Shown here piece after piece: positions 36,151 through 44,882 of a stretch of 64,000 nucleotides of DNA (position 1 is the first letter of the stretch; every line of letters starts with the position of its first letter). Location: contig NZ_JARNTW010000011.1 of assembly GCF_029433105.1 (NCBI RefSeq), positions 1 through 64,000 of the forward strand. The letters run 5' to 3'. This DNA comes from Runella sp. MFBS21 (GTDB lineage Bacteria; Bacteroidota; Bacteroidia; Cytophagales; Spirosomataceae). The position numbers were made by a program, and so were the translations under genes. Below the pieces are notes generated by a model. That model was not told where the DNA came from, did no database searches, and saw only the letters and a list, made by a program, of their open reading frames with translations.

Positions 36151-36370
36151 CAAGACTTTCCAAGTTTAGGAGTCAAACAAGTTAAAACTTGGAAAGTCCA
36201 ACACCAGACAAGACTTTCCAAGTTCAGGAGTCAAACAAGTTAAAACTTGGAAAGTCCAACATCAGACAAGACTTTCCAAGTTTAGGAGTCAAACAAGTTA
36301 AAACTTGGAAAGTCCAACATCAGACAAGACTTTCCAAGTTCAGGAAATCAGCAAATTGAAACTTGGAATA
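36151..36370 (+). repeat. 58-bp tandem repeat, about 3.8 copies, each with an internal dyad
   Basis: Units start at 36151, 36209, 36267 and 36325, exactly 58 bp apart. Each contains gactttccaagtt and its partner aacttggaaagtc about 20 nt apart, so each RNA copy can fold into a 13-bp hairpin. Copies 1 and 3 carry T, and 2 and 4 carry C, at the same position, suggesting a duplicated two-unit block. The fourth copy diverges after its midpoint. No unique spacers exist, so it is not CRISPR. It resembles REP/BIME-type palindromes between susD and the next gene. Confidence 0.92.
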
Positions 36371-36451
36371 TCTCGTTTGAAGCTTTAAAACAAAGTCCTC
36401 AGGACTAACCTCTACCATATTATTTATAAATCACCTTCAAAACCTACGACC

Positions 36452-37789
36452 ATGTCAAATCAACCCAACGTTGGCAGTACTTGGAGTAACTTAGAAAAAA
36501 ACACTTTCCGTTTTTTTTCAATCTTCTTCTTTATTCAGGTTTTGCCTTTCGATAGTCGTTTTTTTCAGCAATTAGTTTCCGTCGATTTGTTTAGTATTAG
36601 TTACCGTGACATTTTTTATTTGTCACGGTACTCACCTTCTTTTGTTGGTCACGACAACCTCATCAATTGGATTATTGTGGGAGTGTTGGCTGGCATTGGA
36701 GCCATTATCTGGACAAAAGTGGATACTACATCTACCGACTACAACAAACTATATTATTGGCTTAGGGTACTTCTACGTTATCGATTAGCGATAGGATTGA
36801 TTGCTTATGGATTTATCAAACTTTTTCCATTGCAAGCACCCCTTCCTTCGATTAGTAATCTCAATACCAATTATGGAGATTTTACGGCTTGGAAGCTCTT
36901 TTCACTAGGTCTTGGGGTCGTTCCTAATTATCAATCTTTCTTGGGGTTGGTCGAGATTGTCGGTGGACTATTATTATTTAATCGTAAAACAACCACAATT
37001 GCGACGCTCATTATTATTCCTTTTACAGGCAATGTTTTTGTTTCAAACATTGCTTACGAGGGCGGCGAATACATTTATAGTTTTTATCTGGTTTCGATTG
37101 CGTTATTTCTTTTTGCTTACGATGCTCGTCGTTTGTTCAGCCTTGTCTCACTTGAACTACCCACTGCCCCTCATAGTTTTCAGCCTGTGTTTTCAGAACA
37201 ATGGCAAAAAGCCCGTCTTACCATCAAAACTACCTTCATTTTCTTTTTTGTGATTTTGTATGGTTACAAAACATACGCTGGTTACAAAGAAAGCCCTTAT
37301 CAATTCCCCAAAAAAGCAGGTCTCCCTCAAGCCGAAGGAATCTATAATGTGAGTGTGTTTTCGGTCAACGATTCTATTTTGCCTTATTCCAAAACGGACT
37401 CTACTCGCTGGCAGGATGTGGTGTTTGAAAAATGGAACACTATCAGTATCCGCTCTAATCGCCCTGTAAAGATAGCTCACACAAAAACGGAAGAAATCTT
37501 CCAAAATGACAGCGACCGCAGCTATGAGTATGCTGGTTCACAAGGAAGACATTACTATAGCTACGAATGGGACACTTCAAACAATGTGTTGCACCTAAAA
37601 AATAGAAACCCAAATCATAGCAACGAGTCTTTGACATTGCATTTTACACAGCCCAACGATTCTACTTTTGTACTTAAAGGCATCAACGAAAAGCGTGATT
37701 CTGTCTATGCTGTATTGAACAAAATCAACAAAAAATACCTCACGTTTGAAGCCCAAAAAACGGGGCGCCGCCGTGGCTTGAAACTCTAA
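36452..37789 (+). CDS. DoxX-like membrane protein with soluble C-terminal domain
   Basis: The 445-residue protein has about seven hydrophobic segments in residues 15-290 (YYWLRVLLRYRLAIGLIAYG is the best-conserved helix; VPNYQSFLGLVEIVGGLLLF follows) and a hydrophilic beta-rich C-terminus (from about 300; IYNVSVFSVNDSILPYSKTD and TRWQDVVFEKW). The helix pattern recalls the DoxX/DoxD family, which includes membrane subunits of thiosulfate:quinone oxidoreductase. It is the first of two tandem paralogues before a cytochrome c and SoxC, so a link to sulfur-derived electron transfer to quinone is plausible. Direct evidence for quinone or haem binding is not visible. Confidence 0.7.
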   Translation: MSNQPNVGSTWSNLEKNTFRFFSIFFFIQVLPFDSRFFQQLVSVDLFSISYRDIFYLSRYSPSFVGHDNLINWIIVGVLAGIGAIIWTKVDTTSTDYNKLYYWLRVLLRYRLAIGLIAYGFIKLFPLQAPLPSISNLNTNYGDFTAWKLFSLGLGVVPNYQSFLGLVEIVGGLLLFNRKTTTIATLIIIPFTGNVFVSNIAYEGGEYIYSFYLVSIALFLFAYDARRLFSLVSLELPTAPHSFQPVFSEQWQKARLTIKTTFIFFFVILYGYKTYAGYKESPYQFPKKAGLPQAEGIYNVSVFSVNDSILPYSKTDSTRWQDVVFEKWNTISIRSNRPVKIAHTKTEEIFQNDSDRSYEYAGSQGRHYYSYEWDTSNNVLHLKNRNPNHSNESLTLHFTQPNDSTFVLKGINEKRDSVYAVLNKINKKYLTFEAQKTGRRRGLKL

Positions 37790-37815
37790 CATTTTCCTTT
37801 AAAACCTTTTACCTC

Positions 37816-39510
37816 ATGGCTAAAGCATTAAAAATCACGTCAGAACGGGTTGATTTGGGAACAAACACCGCAAGTCAAAAAACAGCTACCCACAAAACGG
37901 TTGAGCCTTTTCCTCAGCATACAGAGCCTTCATCTAAGCTACCTTCGTGGAAACCTTGGCAAAAAATTCTGTTCAGAATCGCCTTTGTGTTTTTTGTAAG
38001 TATGGCACTGCCCAATAGTCTTGATTGGTACAAAGAAATCGTATCGTTTGATTGGCTGCACCTGCATTATCGGGATCTGTACGACATCGCTCGGTTTGGG
38101 TCAGGACTTAACATCTTCGGCACTACCCTCTTTGGGTCTAATCTAAATGGTTATGCTATTTGGGTGATTACCTTCATCTTTTCGGTAGTAGTGGGACTGA
38201 TTGGGACGGCTATCGCGGTTTATCGCAAATCCGAGCGAGCGGAGTATCATCTTTTATATTATTGGCTACGGGTGATTGTAAGATATAGAGCAGGCATTGG
38301 TATCATTGGTTTTGGATTTACTAAACTTACGCCTACTCAGCTTCCATATCCTTCGTGGGGTATTTTAAATACCAACTTTGGAGACTTGACTCTGCAAAAA
38401 ATCTATTGGCTTTCGATTGGGATTGTGCCTTGGTATGAGGTGTTTACGGGAGTGGTGGAAGTAGCCGCAGGGGCTTTACTTTTCTTTAGAGCCACTACTT
38501 TTTGGGGTGCTGTTTTACTTTTTGGAGCTTTGGCCGACATCGTCTATGTCAACTTTTCCTATGATGGTGGCGTCCATGTTTATAGTTCTTACTTTGTGCT
38601 TCTTTCGGCGTTTATCCTTATCGATTATGTACCATCGTTATACCGACTTCTCATTCAAGAAAAATTCACCATTCCGTTTACTTACTATCCCAATTTTAGC
38701 GAAGCGTGGCAACGAATCTTGCGTATTTCGCTCAAAACAGCCACTATTATCATTTTTTTGCCCGTATTCACCTATTTGGCGATTGTCAATTTTTTGTATG
38801 ACCCCTACAAGCAGCCCGCTATCAAAGGAATCTCATCACTTAGAGGCAATTATCAAGTTACTGAGTTTAAACTCAACAATCAAGTGATTCCTTACTCTCC
38901 ACTTGATACAACTCGCTGGCAACAAGCCACTTTTGAAAAGTGGACCACCCTCACTTTTAAAGTCAATAAACCCGTAAGCCTCGACTTATCCAACGGTGGA
39001 GGTGCTCCCATGCGCGACATCAACCGTACCTTTGAACTGACAGGAGTAGCAGGGGGGCAACGGGTATTTTATTATGAAGCGGATACTGTCAACAGAGTTT
39101 TGTATTTACAAGACAAAAACCGAGGGGTTCGTCAAGAAGGACGTGAATTTTTAGGAAACAGAACAGACTTTGGAGGCGATGCTCGCACCAATGCCGCCGC
39201 TCGCAAAAAAACAGAAAAACCACAAGAAGATACATGGATTCCGAAAGAAGCACTGGCAAACATTGGCTCTGAAGATGCTAAGATTGAGCCTATCGCTCGC
39301 TCTACTCGTCGAACCAAAGGTATTGAAGCAGAATCTAGACCTACCAAACGCAACCGTATGATACTGAAATATGAGGTATTGGAAGGGGGAAACAAAGTGA
39401 TTTTGTCGGGAATCAACGAAAACAAAGATTCCATCACAGTGGTCTTGAATAGATATACCAAAAACTACGCTTTGTCGAGAAGTACGCTTGAAGCTGGTAA
39501 ATATGACTAA
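37816..39510 (+). CDS. second DoxX-like membrane protein, longer paralogue
   Basis: The 564-residue paralogue of the preceding gene shares YYWLRVIVRYRAGIGIIGFG, NTNFGDLTLQKIYWLS, and the C-terminal NNQVIPYSPLDTTRWQ. Differences are a ~45-residue polar N-terminal extension and a ~100-residue insertion rich in Arg, Lys and Glu (about 435-520) in the soluble domain. It is encoded 26 bp downstream, so the two arose by tandem duplication and may form a heterodimer. A hairpin and then the cytochrome c gene follow. Function is inferred from context, as for its neighbour. Confidence 0.7.
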   Translation: MAKALKITSERVDLGTNTASQKTATHKTVEPFPQHTEPSSKLPSWKPWQKILFRIAFVFFVSMALPNSLDWYKEIVSFDWLHLHYRDLYDIARFGSGLNIFGTTLFGSNLNGYAIWVITFIFSVVVGLIGTAIAVYRKSERAEYHLLYYWLRVIVRYRAGIGIIGFGFTKLTPTQLPYPSWGILNTNFGDLTLQKIYWLSIGIVPWYEVFTGVVEVAAGALLFFRATTFWGAVLLFGALADIVYVNFSYDGGVHVYSSYFVLLSAFILIDYVPSLYRLLIQEKFTIPFTYYPNFSEAWQRILRISLKTATIIIFLPVFTYLAIVNFLYDPYKQPAIKGISSLRGNYQVTEFKLNNQVIPYSPLDTTRWQQATFEKWTTLTFKVNKPVSLDLSNGGGAPMRDINRTFELTGVAGGQRVFYYEADTVNRVLYLQDKNRGVRQEGREFLGNRTDFGGDARTNAAARKKTEKPQEDTWIPKEALANIGSEDAKIEPIARSTRRTKGIEAESRPTKRNRMILKYEVLEGGNKVILSGINENKDSITVVLNRYTKNYALSRSTLEAGKYD

Positions 39511-39521
39511 ATTGTCTTTAT

Positions 39522-39558
39522 CGTCGCTGATTCTGACAAAAAAGCAGAATCAGTGACG
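39522..39558 (+). terminator. hairpin after the DoxX-like pair
   Basis: cgtcgctgattctg (39522-39535) pairs with cagaatcagtgacg (39545-39558) with one G-T pair, followed by attta-rich sequence. It could reduce read-through into the cytochrome gene or protect the upstream mRNA; the T tract is weak. Confidence 0.55.
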
Positions 39559-39595
39559 ATTTATTTATAACTTGTTTGAGAAAACACTATTCTTT

Positions 39596-40204
39596 ATGCC
39601 GTCATTGATGGGTATTTTATCAAAGTCTCTTTTAATCTTTCCAATCGTTTGGGGGCTCTTATTTTCAAATTCAGGCTACTTGTCCACCCATTCGTCTCAT
39701 TTTTCACCGTCCGACACTTCACAAGTCCCTTCCTCTTTTGGTTTTGGGAGACTAGCTACCCAAGCCGAAATCGACAGAATAGATATTGATGTTCGTCCTG
39801 ACGGCAAAGGGCTGCCCCAAGGCAAAGGCGTAGCCGCCAAAGGAAAATTGATTTTTGCCACCAAATGCGTCGCTTGCCACGGCGCAGGAGGCATAGGTGG
39901 TCCTAATGGCTCATTGGTGCATAGTCAGGTGGAACCTACTAAAAAACGTGCCGAAAAAACCATCGGTAATTACTGGCCTTATGCTACCACGGTCTTTGAT
40001 TACATTCGGCGTGCTATGCCCTTCAATGCCCCTGGCTCACTTACCAACGACGAGGTATATCATCTGACCGCCTATTTGCTTTCAGCCAATCAAATTATTG
40101 ATTCCAGTTTTGTGGTTACTCCTGCGACCCTTCCTACCATAAAAATGCCCGCACAGCCTCTATTTGTACCTGACGACCGCAAAGGTGGACCTGTAATAAA
40201 ATAA
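39596..40204 (+). CDS. periplasmic/membrane-anchored cytochrome c, SoxD-like
   Basis: With the ATG at 39596 (MPSLMGILSKSLLIF) the protein has 202 residues; an in-frame TTG at 39572 is less likely. A hydrophobic N-terminal segment exports or anchors it. One haem site CVACH (91-95) and a Met-containing AMPFNAPGSLTNDEVYHLTA (axial Met) define a class I cytochrome c. The SoxC-type gene begins 4 bp after its stop, so it is the likely electron acceptor of the sulfite dehydrogenase, in the position of SoxD. The C-terminal PAQPLFVPDDRKGGPVIK is seen in SoxD-type cytochromes. Confidence 0.87.
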   Translation: MPSLMGILSKSLLIFPIVWGLLFSNSGYLSTHSSHFSPSDTSQVPSSFGFGRLATQAEIDRIDIDVRPDGKGLPQGKGVAAKGKLIFATKCVACHGAGGIGGPNGSLVHSQVEPTKKRAEKTIGNYWPYATTVFDYIRRAMPFNAPGSLTNDEVYHLTAYLLSANQIIDSSFVVTPATLPTIKMPAQPLFVPDDRKGGPVIK

Positions 40205-40207
40205 TGT

Positions 40208-41455
40208 ATGAAAAACAAAATCATTCAACTTACACAGCGGGATACCAAAATATCAAGAAGGAAACTTTTGGGTGGGGCGGCTACTGCCGCCGTGGCTATT
40301 GTTCAGACCGCCGAAGGCAAAAACGTGCAAGCAGCCCTTACTCAAGCTCAATTGTCAGATGACGACCCAACCAAGAAACTAGGGACTTTTCCTGGTGAAA
40401 TCGGTACTAGGTCTTCTTTTGAAAAACTAGTTAAAGACCCCTCAGAGACCTCTTCCCGTTCGCCTTTACAAGATTTTTATGGTATCATCACACCCTCTGA
40501 TCTTCACTTTGAGCGGCATCATGGAGGCGTACCCGTCATAGACCCTACCAAACACGAATTGCTTATTCATGGTATGGTAAGCAAACCCATGATTTTTAAA
40601 TTGGCTGATTTAAAGCGATTCCCGTCGGTATCACGCATTGCATTTTTGGAATGTTCGGGCAATTTTCGTTCGGGAAAAGAAACGTTACGTCCACAAGAAA
40701 TTTGTGGCCTTACAAGTCAAAGTGAATGGACGGGCGTGAAGCTTTCAACCATTTTTAGAGAAGTTGGCATCAAGCCCAATGCGACTTGGTTTTTGGCCGA
40801 AGGAGGCGATGCCGCCGTGATGACCCGCAGTATTCCCGTCAAAAAAGGTTTGGACGATGTCATCATTGCCTATGCCCAAAATGGCGAAGCTATTCGTCCC
40901 GAACAAGGCTATCCTATTCGGCTTTTTGTGCCCGGTTGGGAAGGCAATACCAACGTCAAATGGCTTCGCCGAATTGAACTTTCCGACCAACCCTTTATGA
41001 CTCGCGAAGAAACTTCCAAATACACCGAATTTGTGAATGGCAAAGTGAGGCAGTTTAGTTTTGATATAGATGCTCGCTCTATTATTACCTTTCCTTCTTA
41101 CCCACAGCAGGTAGAAAAAGGATGGATTGAAATCAGGGGTATCGCTTGGAGTGGACGCGGCAAAGTCCACAAAGTAGAAGTAAGCGTAGATGCTGGCAAG
41201 AGTTGGCAAATTGCCAACCTACAAGAACCCATTTTAGACAAAGCGCATACGGCTTTCAGGTATTTGTGGAAATGGGACGGCAATGCTACCGAAATCATGA
41301 GCCGTGTCACCGACGAAACTGGCTACACTCAGCCTACGCTCAAGCAATTGGTAGAAGCAAGAGGCGAATCCAATGGCTATCATTTTAATCCCATCACGGC
41401 TTGGCAAATAAAACCCGATGGCTCAGTGCTTTTCAAACCCGAATCATTTCGATAA
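40208..41455 (+). CDS. soxC: Tat-exported molybdenum sulfite dehydrogenase, SoxC-type
   Basis: The 415-residue protein has a twin-arginine signal (SRRKLLGGAATAAVA at 16-30). The sulfite-oxidase fold shows DLHFERHHGGVP, the molybdenum-ligand Cys149 in FLECSGNFRSG, RPEQGYPIRLFVPGWEGNTNVKWLRR-type motif (outline) and a C-terminal Mo-co dimerisation domain (IEIRGIAWSGRGKVHKVEVS). It oxidises sulfite or a protein-bound sulfur atom in the periplasm and hands electrons to the cytochrome c encoded immediately upstream. Other Sox genes (soxA, X, Y, Z, B) are absent here, so a stand-alone sulfite detoxification role is more likely than full thiosulfate oxidation. Confidence 0.9.
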   Translation: MKNKIIQLTQRDTKISRRKLLGGAATAAVAIVQTAEGKNVQAALTQAQLSDDDPTKKLGTFPGEIGTRSSFEKLVKDPSETSSRSPLQDFYGIITPSDLHFERHHGGVPVIDPTKHELLIHGMVSKPMIFKLADLKRFPSVSRIAFLECSGNFRSGKETLRPQEICGLTSQSEWTGVKLSTIFREVGIKPNATWFLAEGGDAAVMTRSIPVKKGLDDVIIAYAQNGEAIRPEQGYPIRLFVPGWEGNTNVKWLRRIELSDQPFMTREETSKYTEFVNGKVRQFSFDIDARSIITFPSYPQQVEKGWIEIRGIAWSGRGKVHKVEVSVDAGKSWQIANLQEPILDKAHTAFRYLWKWDGNATEIMSRVTDETGYTQPTLKQLVEARGESNGYHFNPITAWQIKPDGSVLFKPESFR

Positions 41456-41464
41456 ACTTTCCTT

Positions 41465-42898
41465 ATGACCTCACTCGATTATGATGCCGTGGTGATTGGT
41501 TCTGGGCCAAACGGCTTAGCAGCGGCCATTACATTGCAGCAAGCAGGTTTACGAGTACTTATCGTAGAAGCCAAAAATACCATTGGAGGAGGCTTACGGA
41601 CGGCCGAACTTACCTTGCCAGGCTTCAAACATGATATTTGTTCGGCGATTCATCCGATGGCCGCAGCCTCTCCTTTTTTCAATTCGCTTCCATTGGAGCA
41701 ACACGGACTCAAATACATTTATCCGTCCATTTCGGCAGCGCATCCCTTCGACAATGGTACATCGGCGGTACTGACCCGTTCGCTACAAGAAACAGCCTCC
41801 CTTTTAGGCAATGACGAAGGCAATTACCTTTCTCTAATTGGGGGCGTAAAATCCCAATGGGAATCGCTCCTGCCTCAAATTTTAGGTCCTCTAAGTTTCC
41901 CAAAAAACCCCATTGGATTAGCCAAATTTGGACTCAATGCCTTACAACCAGCTACTTGGCTGTCAAAAAAATTCAACAACGACGCTACAAAAGGGCTTTG
42001 GGCGGGGATGGCAGCGCATTCAATCATACCCCTTTCTCAATTTACAACTTCCGCTATCGGGCTGGTACTCATGACAGCCAGCCACTCAAAAGGGTGGCCG
42101 ATTCCGAAAGGCGGCTCTCAGCAACTCGCTAATGCCTTAGGCTCTTATTTTCAATCCATTGGCGGAAAAATACAAACCAACTTTTACGTAAGCGCGTTGT
42201 CGCAACTACCTTCATCAAAAGCCATTTTGTTTGACATCACCCCTCGCCAATTGCTCCAAATTGCAGGACACCGTTTTTCTAGTATTTATCAGTGGCAGCT
42301 CCAAAAATACCGCTACGGCATGGGCGTTTTTAAGGTAGATTGGGCGTTGGCTGAGGCAGTTCCTTTTACTTCTTCGGATTGTAGCCTTGCCGGAACGCTC
42401 CATCTGGGCAATACTTTTGAAGAAATCGTCCATTCCGAACAAGCCACTTGGCAAGGCCAGCACCCTTCTCGTCCTTTTGTCCTTTTGGGTCAACAAAGTA
42501 TTTTTGACTCTACCCGCGCTCCCGCAGGCAAACAAGTGTTGTGGGGGTATTGTCATGTTCCTCATGGCTCTACCAAAGACATGACGCCTTTTATCGAAAA
42601 TCAAATCGAGCGGTTTGCGCCTGGTTTTAAAGACAGGATTTTGGCACGCCATACCTTCAATACTTCCCAAATCGAAGAATACAACCCCAATTATATCGGC
42701 GGCGATATCAACGGCGGTGTGATTGATTGGCGTCAGTTGTTTACCCGACCAGCCTTACGCTGGTCCCCTTACCGTACTTCTACCAAAGGTCTGTACCTAT
42801 GCTCTTCTTCTACGCCACCAGGCGGAGGAGTACATGGAATGTGTGGCTACCACGCCGCCAAACAAGCCCTCAAAGATGTTTTCAAAATCGAAATCTAG
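41465..42898 (+). CDS. FAD-dependent oxidoreductase, phytoene-desaturase-like
   Basis: The 477-residue protein opens with the dinucleotide-binding motif DAVVIGSGPNGLAAAITLQQ and IVEAKNTIGGGLRT, and closes with YLCSSSTPPGGGVHGMCGYH, typical of the CrtI/PYROXD2-like amine-oxidase superfamily. There is no signal peptide. The substrate is not identifiable; carotenoid and quinone-like polyenes are typical for the wider family. It is 9 bp after soxC, so cotranscribed with the sulfur module. It could process the imported compound or be a passenger. Confidence 0.82.
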   Translation: MTSLDYDAVVIGSGPNGLAAAITLQQAGLRVLIVEAKNTIGGGLRTAELTLPGFKHDICSAIHPMAAASPFFNSLPLEQHGLKYIYPSISAAHPFDNGTSAVLTRSLQETASLLGNDEGNYLSLIGGVKSQWESLLPQILGPLSFPKNPIGLAKFGLNALQPATWLSKKFNNDATKGLWAGMAAHSIIPLSQFTTSAIGLVLMTASHSKGWPIPKGGSQQLANALGSYFQSIGGKIQTNFYVSALSQLPSSKAILFDITPRQLLQIAGHRFSSIYQWQLQKYRYGMGVFKVDWALAEAVPFTSSDCSLAGTLHLGNTFEEIVHSEQATWQGQHPSRPFVLLGQQSIFDSTRAPAGKQVLWGYCHVPHGSTKDMTPFIENQIERFAPGFKDRILARHTFNTSQIEEYNPNYIGGDINGGVIDWRQLFTRPALRWSPYRTSTKGLYLCSSSTPPGGGVHGMCGYHAAKQALKDVFKIEI

Positions 42899-42905
42899 CA
42901 GTTGG

Positions 42906-43514
42906 TTAGTTGCTAACAGAAGCAATCTTGACCGCTTTTTCTATTTCTTTGTCCGAAACAATAAACTCAAAATCTTTGTCTATATAGTCATACACTACTC
43001 TTCCCTCCGCATTGACCACAAAAGTGGCAGGAAAAGGTACTTCTTCTGAAATCCCCGCAATGCGATCCCAGACAGGCTCAAACTCCGAGTACACCCCCAA
43101 TGCTGCACTTATCTGCAAATTTATGTCTTGGAGTAAATTAAAATCCAAATCATATTTTTGAACGGTATAGACTATATTTTTAAAATATTCGGTCGTCAAA
43201 ACCAGCAAATTACCTCCCAGATTTTGGATGATTGGATATACTTTTTTAAGCCGCAAAAGATGCTTTTCGCCGTAGTTGTTCCACGAAGGGCTATAGGTGC
43301 TAATTACCAATGGGCCTTCTTTGACGAGTTGATGCAAATAAAAATAGCTTCCCGCCTCCAAATACAACGGCAAATGCTGCCACACCCCCAGCTCGGCATT
43401 GATTCTGATACTTGGGAGTTTTCCACGGTTTTTGACCGGCTCTATTTTTTTGTAAGTTTCGGGTAAAGAAGAAATAAAATAATCTTCTCCTACCACTTTA
43501 ATGATGGATTTCAT
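42906..43514 (-). CDS. peroxiredoxin-like protein lacking all cysteines
   Basis: The 202-residue protein shows the AhpC/TSA (thioredoxin-like) pattern: LVISTYSPSWNNYGEKHLLRL, LLVLTTEYF, LGVYSEFEPVW, and PFPATFVVNAEGRVVYDYID. In catalytic relatives the active-site strand reads like FYRGxWCPYC; here it is YSPSWNNYG, with Asn79 and Gly82 at the cysteine positions. I find no cysteine in the whole protein. It therefore cannot be a thiol peroxidase and may be a binding or structural relative. It is alone on the minus strand between convergent and codirectional neighbours. Confidence 0.8.
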   Translation of the reverse strand: MKSIIKVVGEDYFISSLPETYKKIEPVKNRGKLPSIRINAELGVWQHLPLYLEAGSYFYLHQLVKEGPLVISTYSPSWNNYGEKHLLRLKKVYPIIQNLGGNLLVLTTEYFKNIVYTVQKYDLDFNLLQDINLQISAALGVYSEFEPVWDRIAGISEEVPFPATFVVNAEGRVVYDYIDKDFEFIVSDKEIEKAVKIASVSN

Positions 43515-43589
43515 ATGGTTTCGTTTTTTATGAATATCAAAAATATATCACTCTAATTATCAACACATTGCGTATTTCCCTTTGTTTTC

Positions 43590-44795
43590 TTATCTGTACA
43601 TGAGTTGTAAATAATAGCTTTTGAGAGATTGGAAATAAATAAAAGAAAGAGCGATGACATAGGCAATAAAAATAATACTGATAGGAGTAGGCGACATGCA
43701 CCATAGCGTAAGAGATACCCCCACCAGCCTTAGGTACTCAAGATAGAAAACCCATCTTCGTTGTTCCAAAATCGCCCCGATATTGATAAGGGTCAACAAA
43801 ATAATAATCGCTACTGCTACCTGAAAACCAAACGGAATGTGTTTTTCAAATAACAACAATCCAAATAATACCCCCATCGTAATCGCCATCTGAATCAAAA
43901 CATACGTTTTGAGCTTAGTGGGAGTAGATTGCTTTATGCTTTTAATCCAAAAAACCTTTTCGGCTTTAGGTCTTATTGTAGGGTCAAAATCAGCAGGACT
44001 CCCCAATATTATTTTTAGCTTGTTGCCAATACCACGTTGCTGTCTGATGGCCATTCCTAATTCTATGAAATAATGAAAATGCTGCCATAAGAAACTATAG
44101 CTATCAAGCGATTTGGTAAGACCATATTGGGGCTGTACGGTCTCTTTGGCAAAAGTCCCGAATAGCTTATCCCAAATGATAAACATATCTCCGTAGTTTT
44201 TATCCAAATAAATATCGTTGGAAGCATGATGCACCCGATGATGCGATGGCGTTACCAACAAATATTCCAAAATTCCTAAGTTTCCGATAAGCTGCGTATG
44301 AGTAAAAAAGGGGTACAACCCGTGAATAACCAACACCGTAGAAATCATTGCAGGAGGAAAACCGATGATGGGCAAAACCGACCAAAAAGCTGTACGAACC
44401 ACTGCCTGAAGAATCGTAATGCGGGTACCTGTCGTATAATTAAAATCTTCGCTTTGATGGTGCACAATGTGTGCCGCCCAAAACAGATTGACTTCATGCC
44501 CTAAGCGATGATACCAGTACCACAACAAATCGGTTCCTAAGATAAGAGCAAGCCACAACAACAAACTTGGCGCAAAATGGAAGAGCGCAAAATGCCGATG
44601 CAGATAATCATAGAAAAAATAAAAACTACTCGCAGTAAACAAATCAATCAGCCTTTCGGCAACTCCCACATTAAGATTGGCGATAGATTCGTTGAAGTGA
44701 TGAATGTTTTTTCTATATTTTCTACCAATAATATATTCTAAACCAATAAAAAATAGGAAGAAAGGAACAGCAAATGCAAAAATGTTGATTGACAT
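43590..44795 (-). CDS. second fatty acid hydroxylase/sterol desaturase family protein
   Basis: The 401-residue integral membrane protein has His boxes LLWYWYHRLGHE, HIVHHQSED, FTHTQLIG and HHRVHHASN typical of the di-iron hydroxylase superfamily. YGDMFIIWDKLFGTF follows. Its C-terminal third (about 285-400) contains extra hydrophobic helices not always present in the family. The enzyme probably modifies membrane lipids with oxygen. It is separated from the TauE gene by 88 bp on the same strand and may be cotranscribed, though nothing in the sequence ties it to sulfur metabolism. Confidence 0.87.
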   Translation of the reverse strand: MSINIFAFAVPFFLFFIGLEYIIGRKYRKNIHHFNESIANLNVGVAERLIDLFTASSFYFFYDYLHRHFALFHFAPSLLLWLALILGTDLLWYWYHRLGHEVNLFWAAHIVHHQSEDFNYTTGTRITILQAVVRTAFWSVLPIIGFPPAMISTVLVIHGLYPFFTHTQLIGNLGILEYLLVTPSHHRVHHASNDIYLDKNYGDMFIIWDKLFGTFAKETVQPQYGLTKSLDSYSFLWQHFHYFIELGMAIRQQRGIGNKLKIILGSPADFDPTIRPKAEKVFWIKSIKQSTPTKLKTYVLIQMAITMGVLFGLLLFEKHIPFGFQVAVAIIILLTLINIGAILEQRRWVFYLEYLRLVGVSLTLWCMSPTPISIIFIAYVIALSFIYFQSLKSYYLQLMYR

Positions 44796-44882
44796 GATTT
44801 CAGGATAGTTTCATGAAACAACAAATCCAATTAAAAATTCAGAAAAACACGGCGGCACTCTTGTTTCAAGCTGTACTTACAT

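Noticed and set aside
36151-36370. CRISPR-like regularly spaced repeat
   Set aside because: The 58-bp units are directly adjacent and identical throughout; there are no unique spacers and no cas genes.
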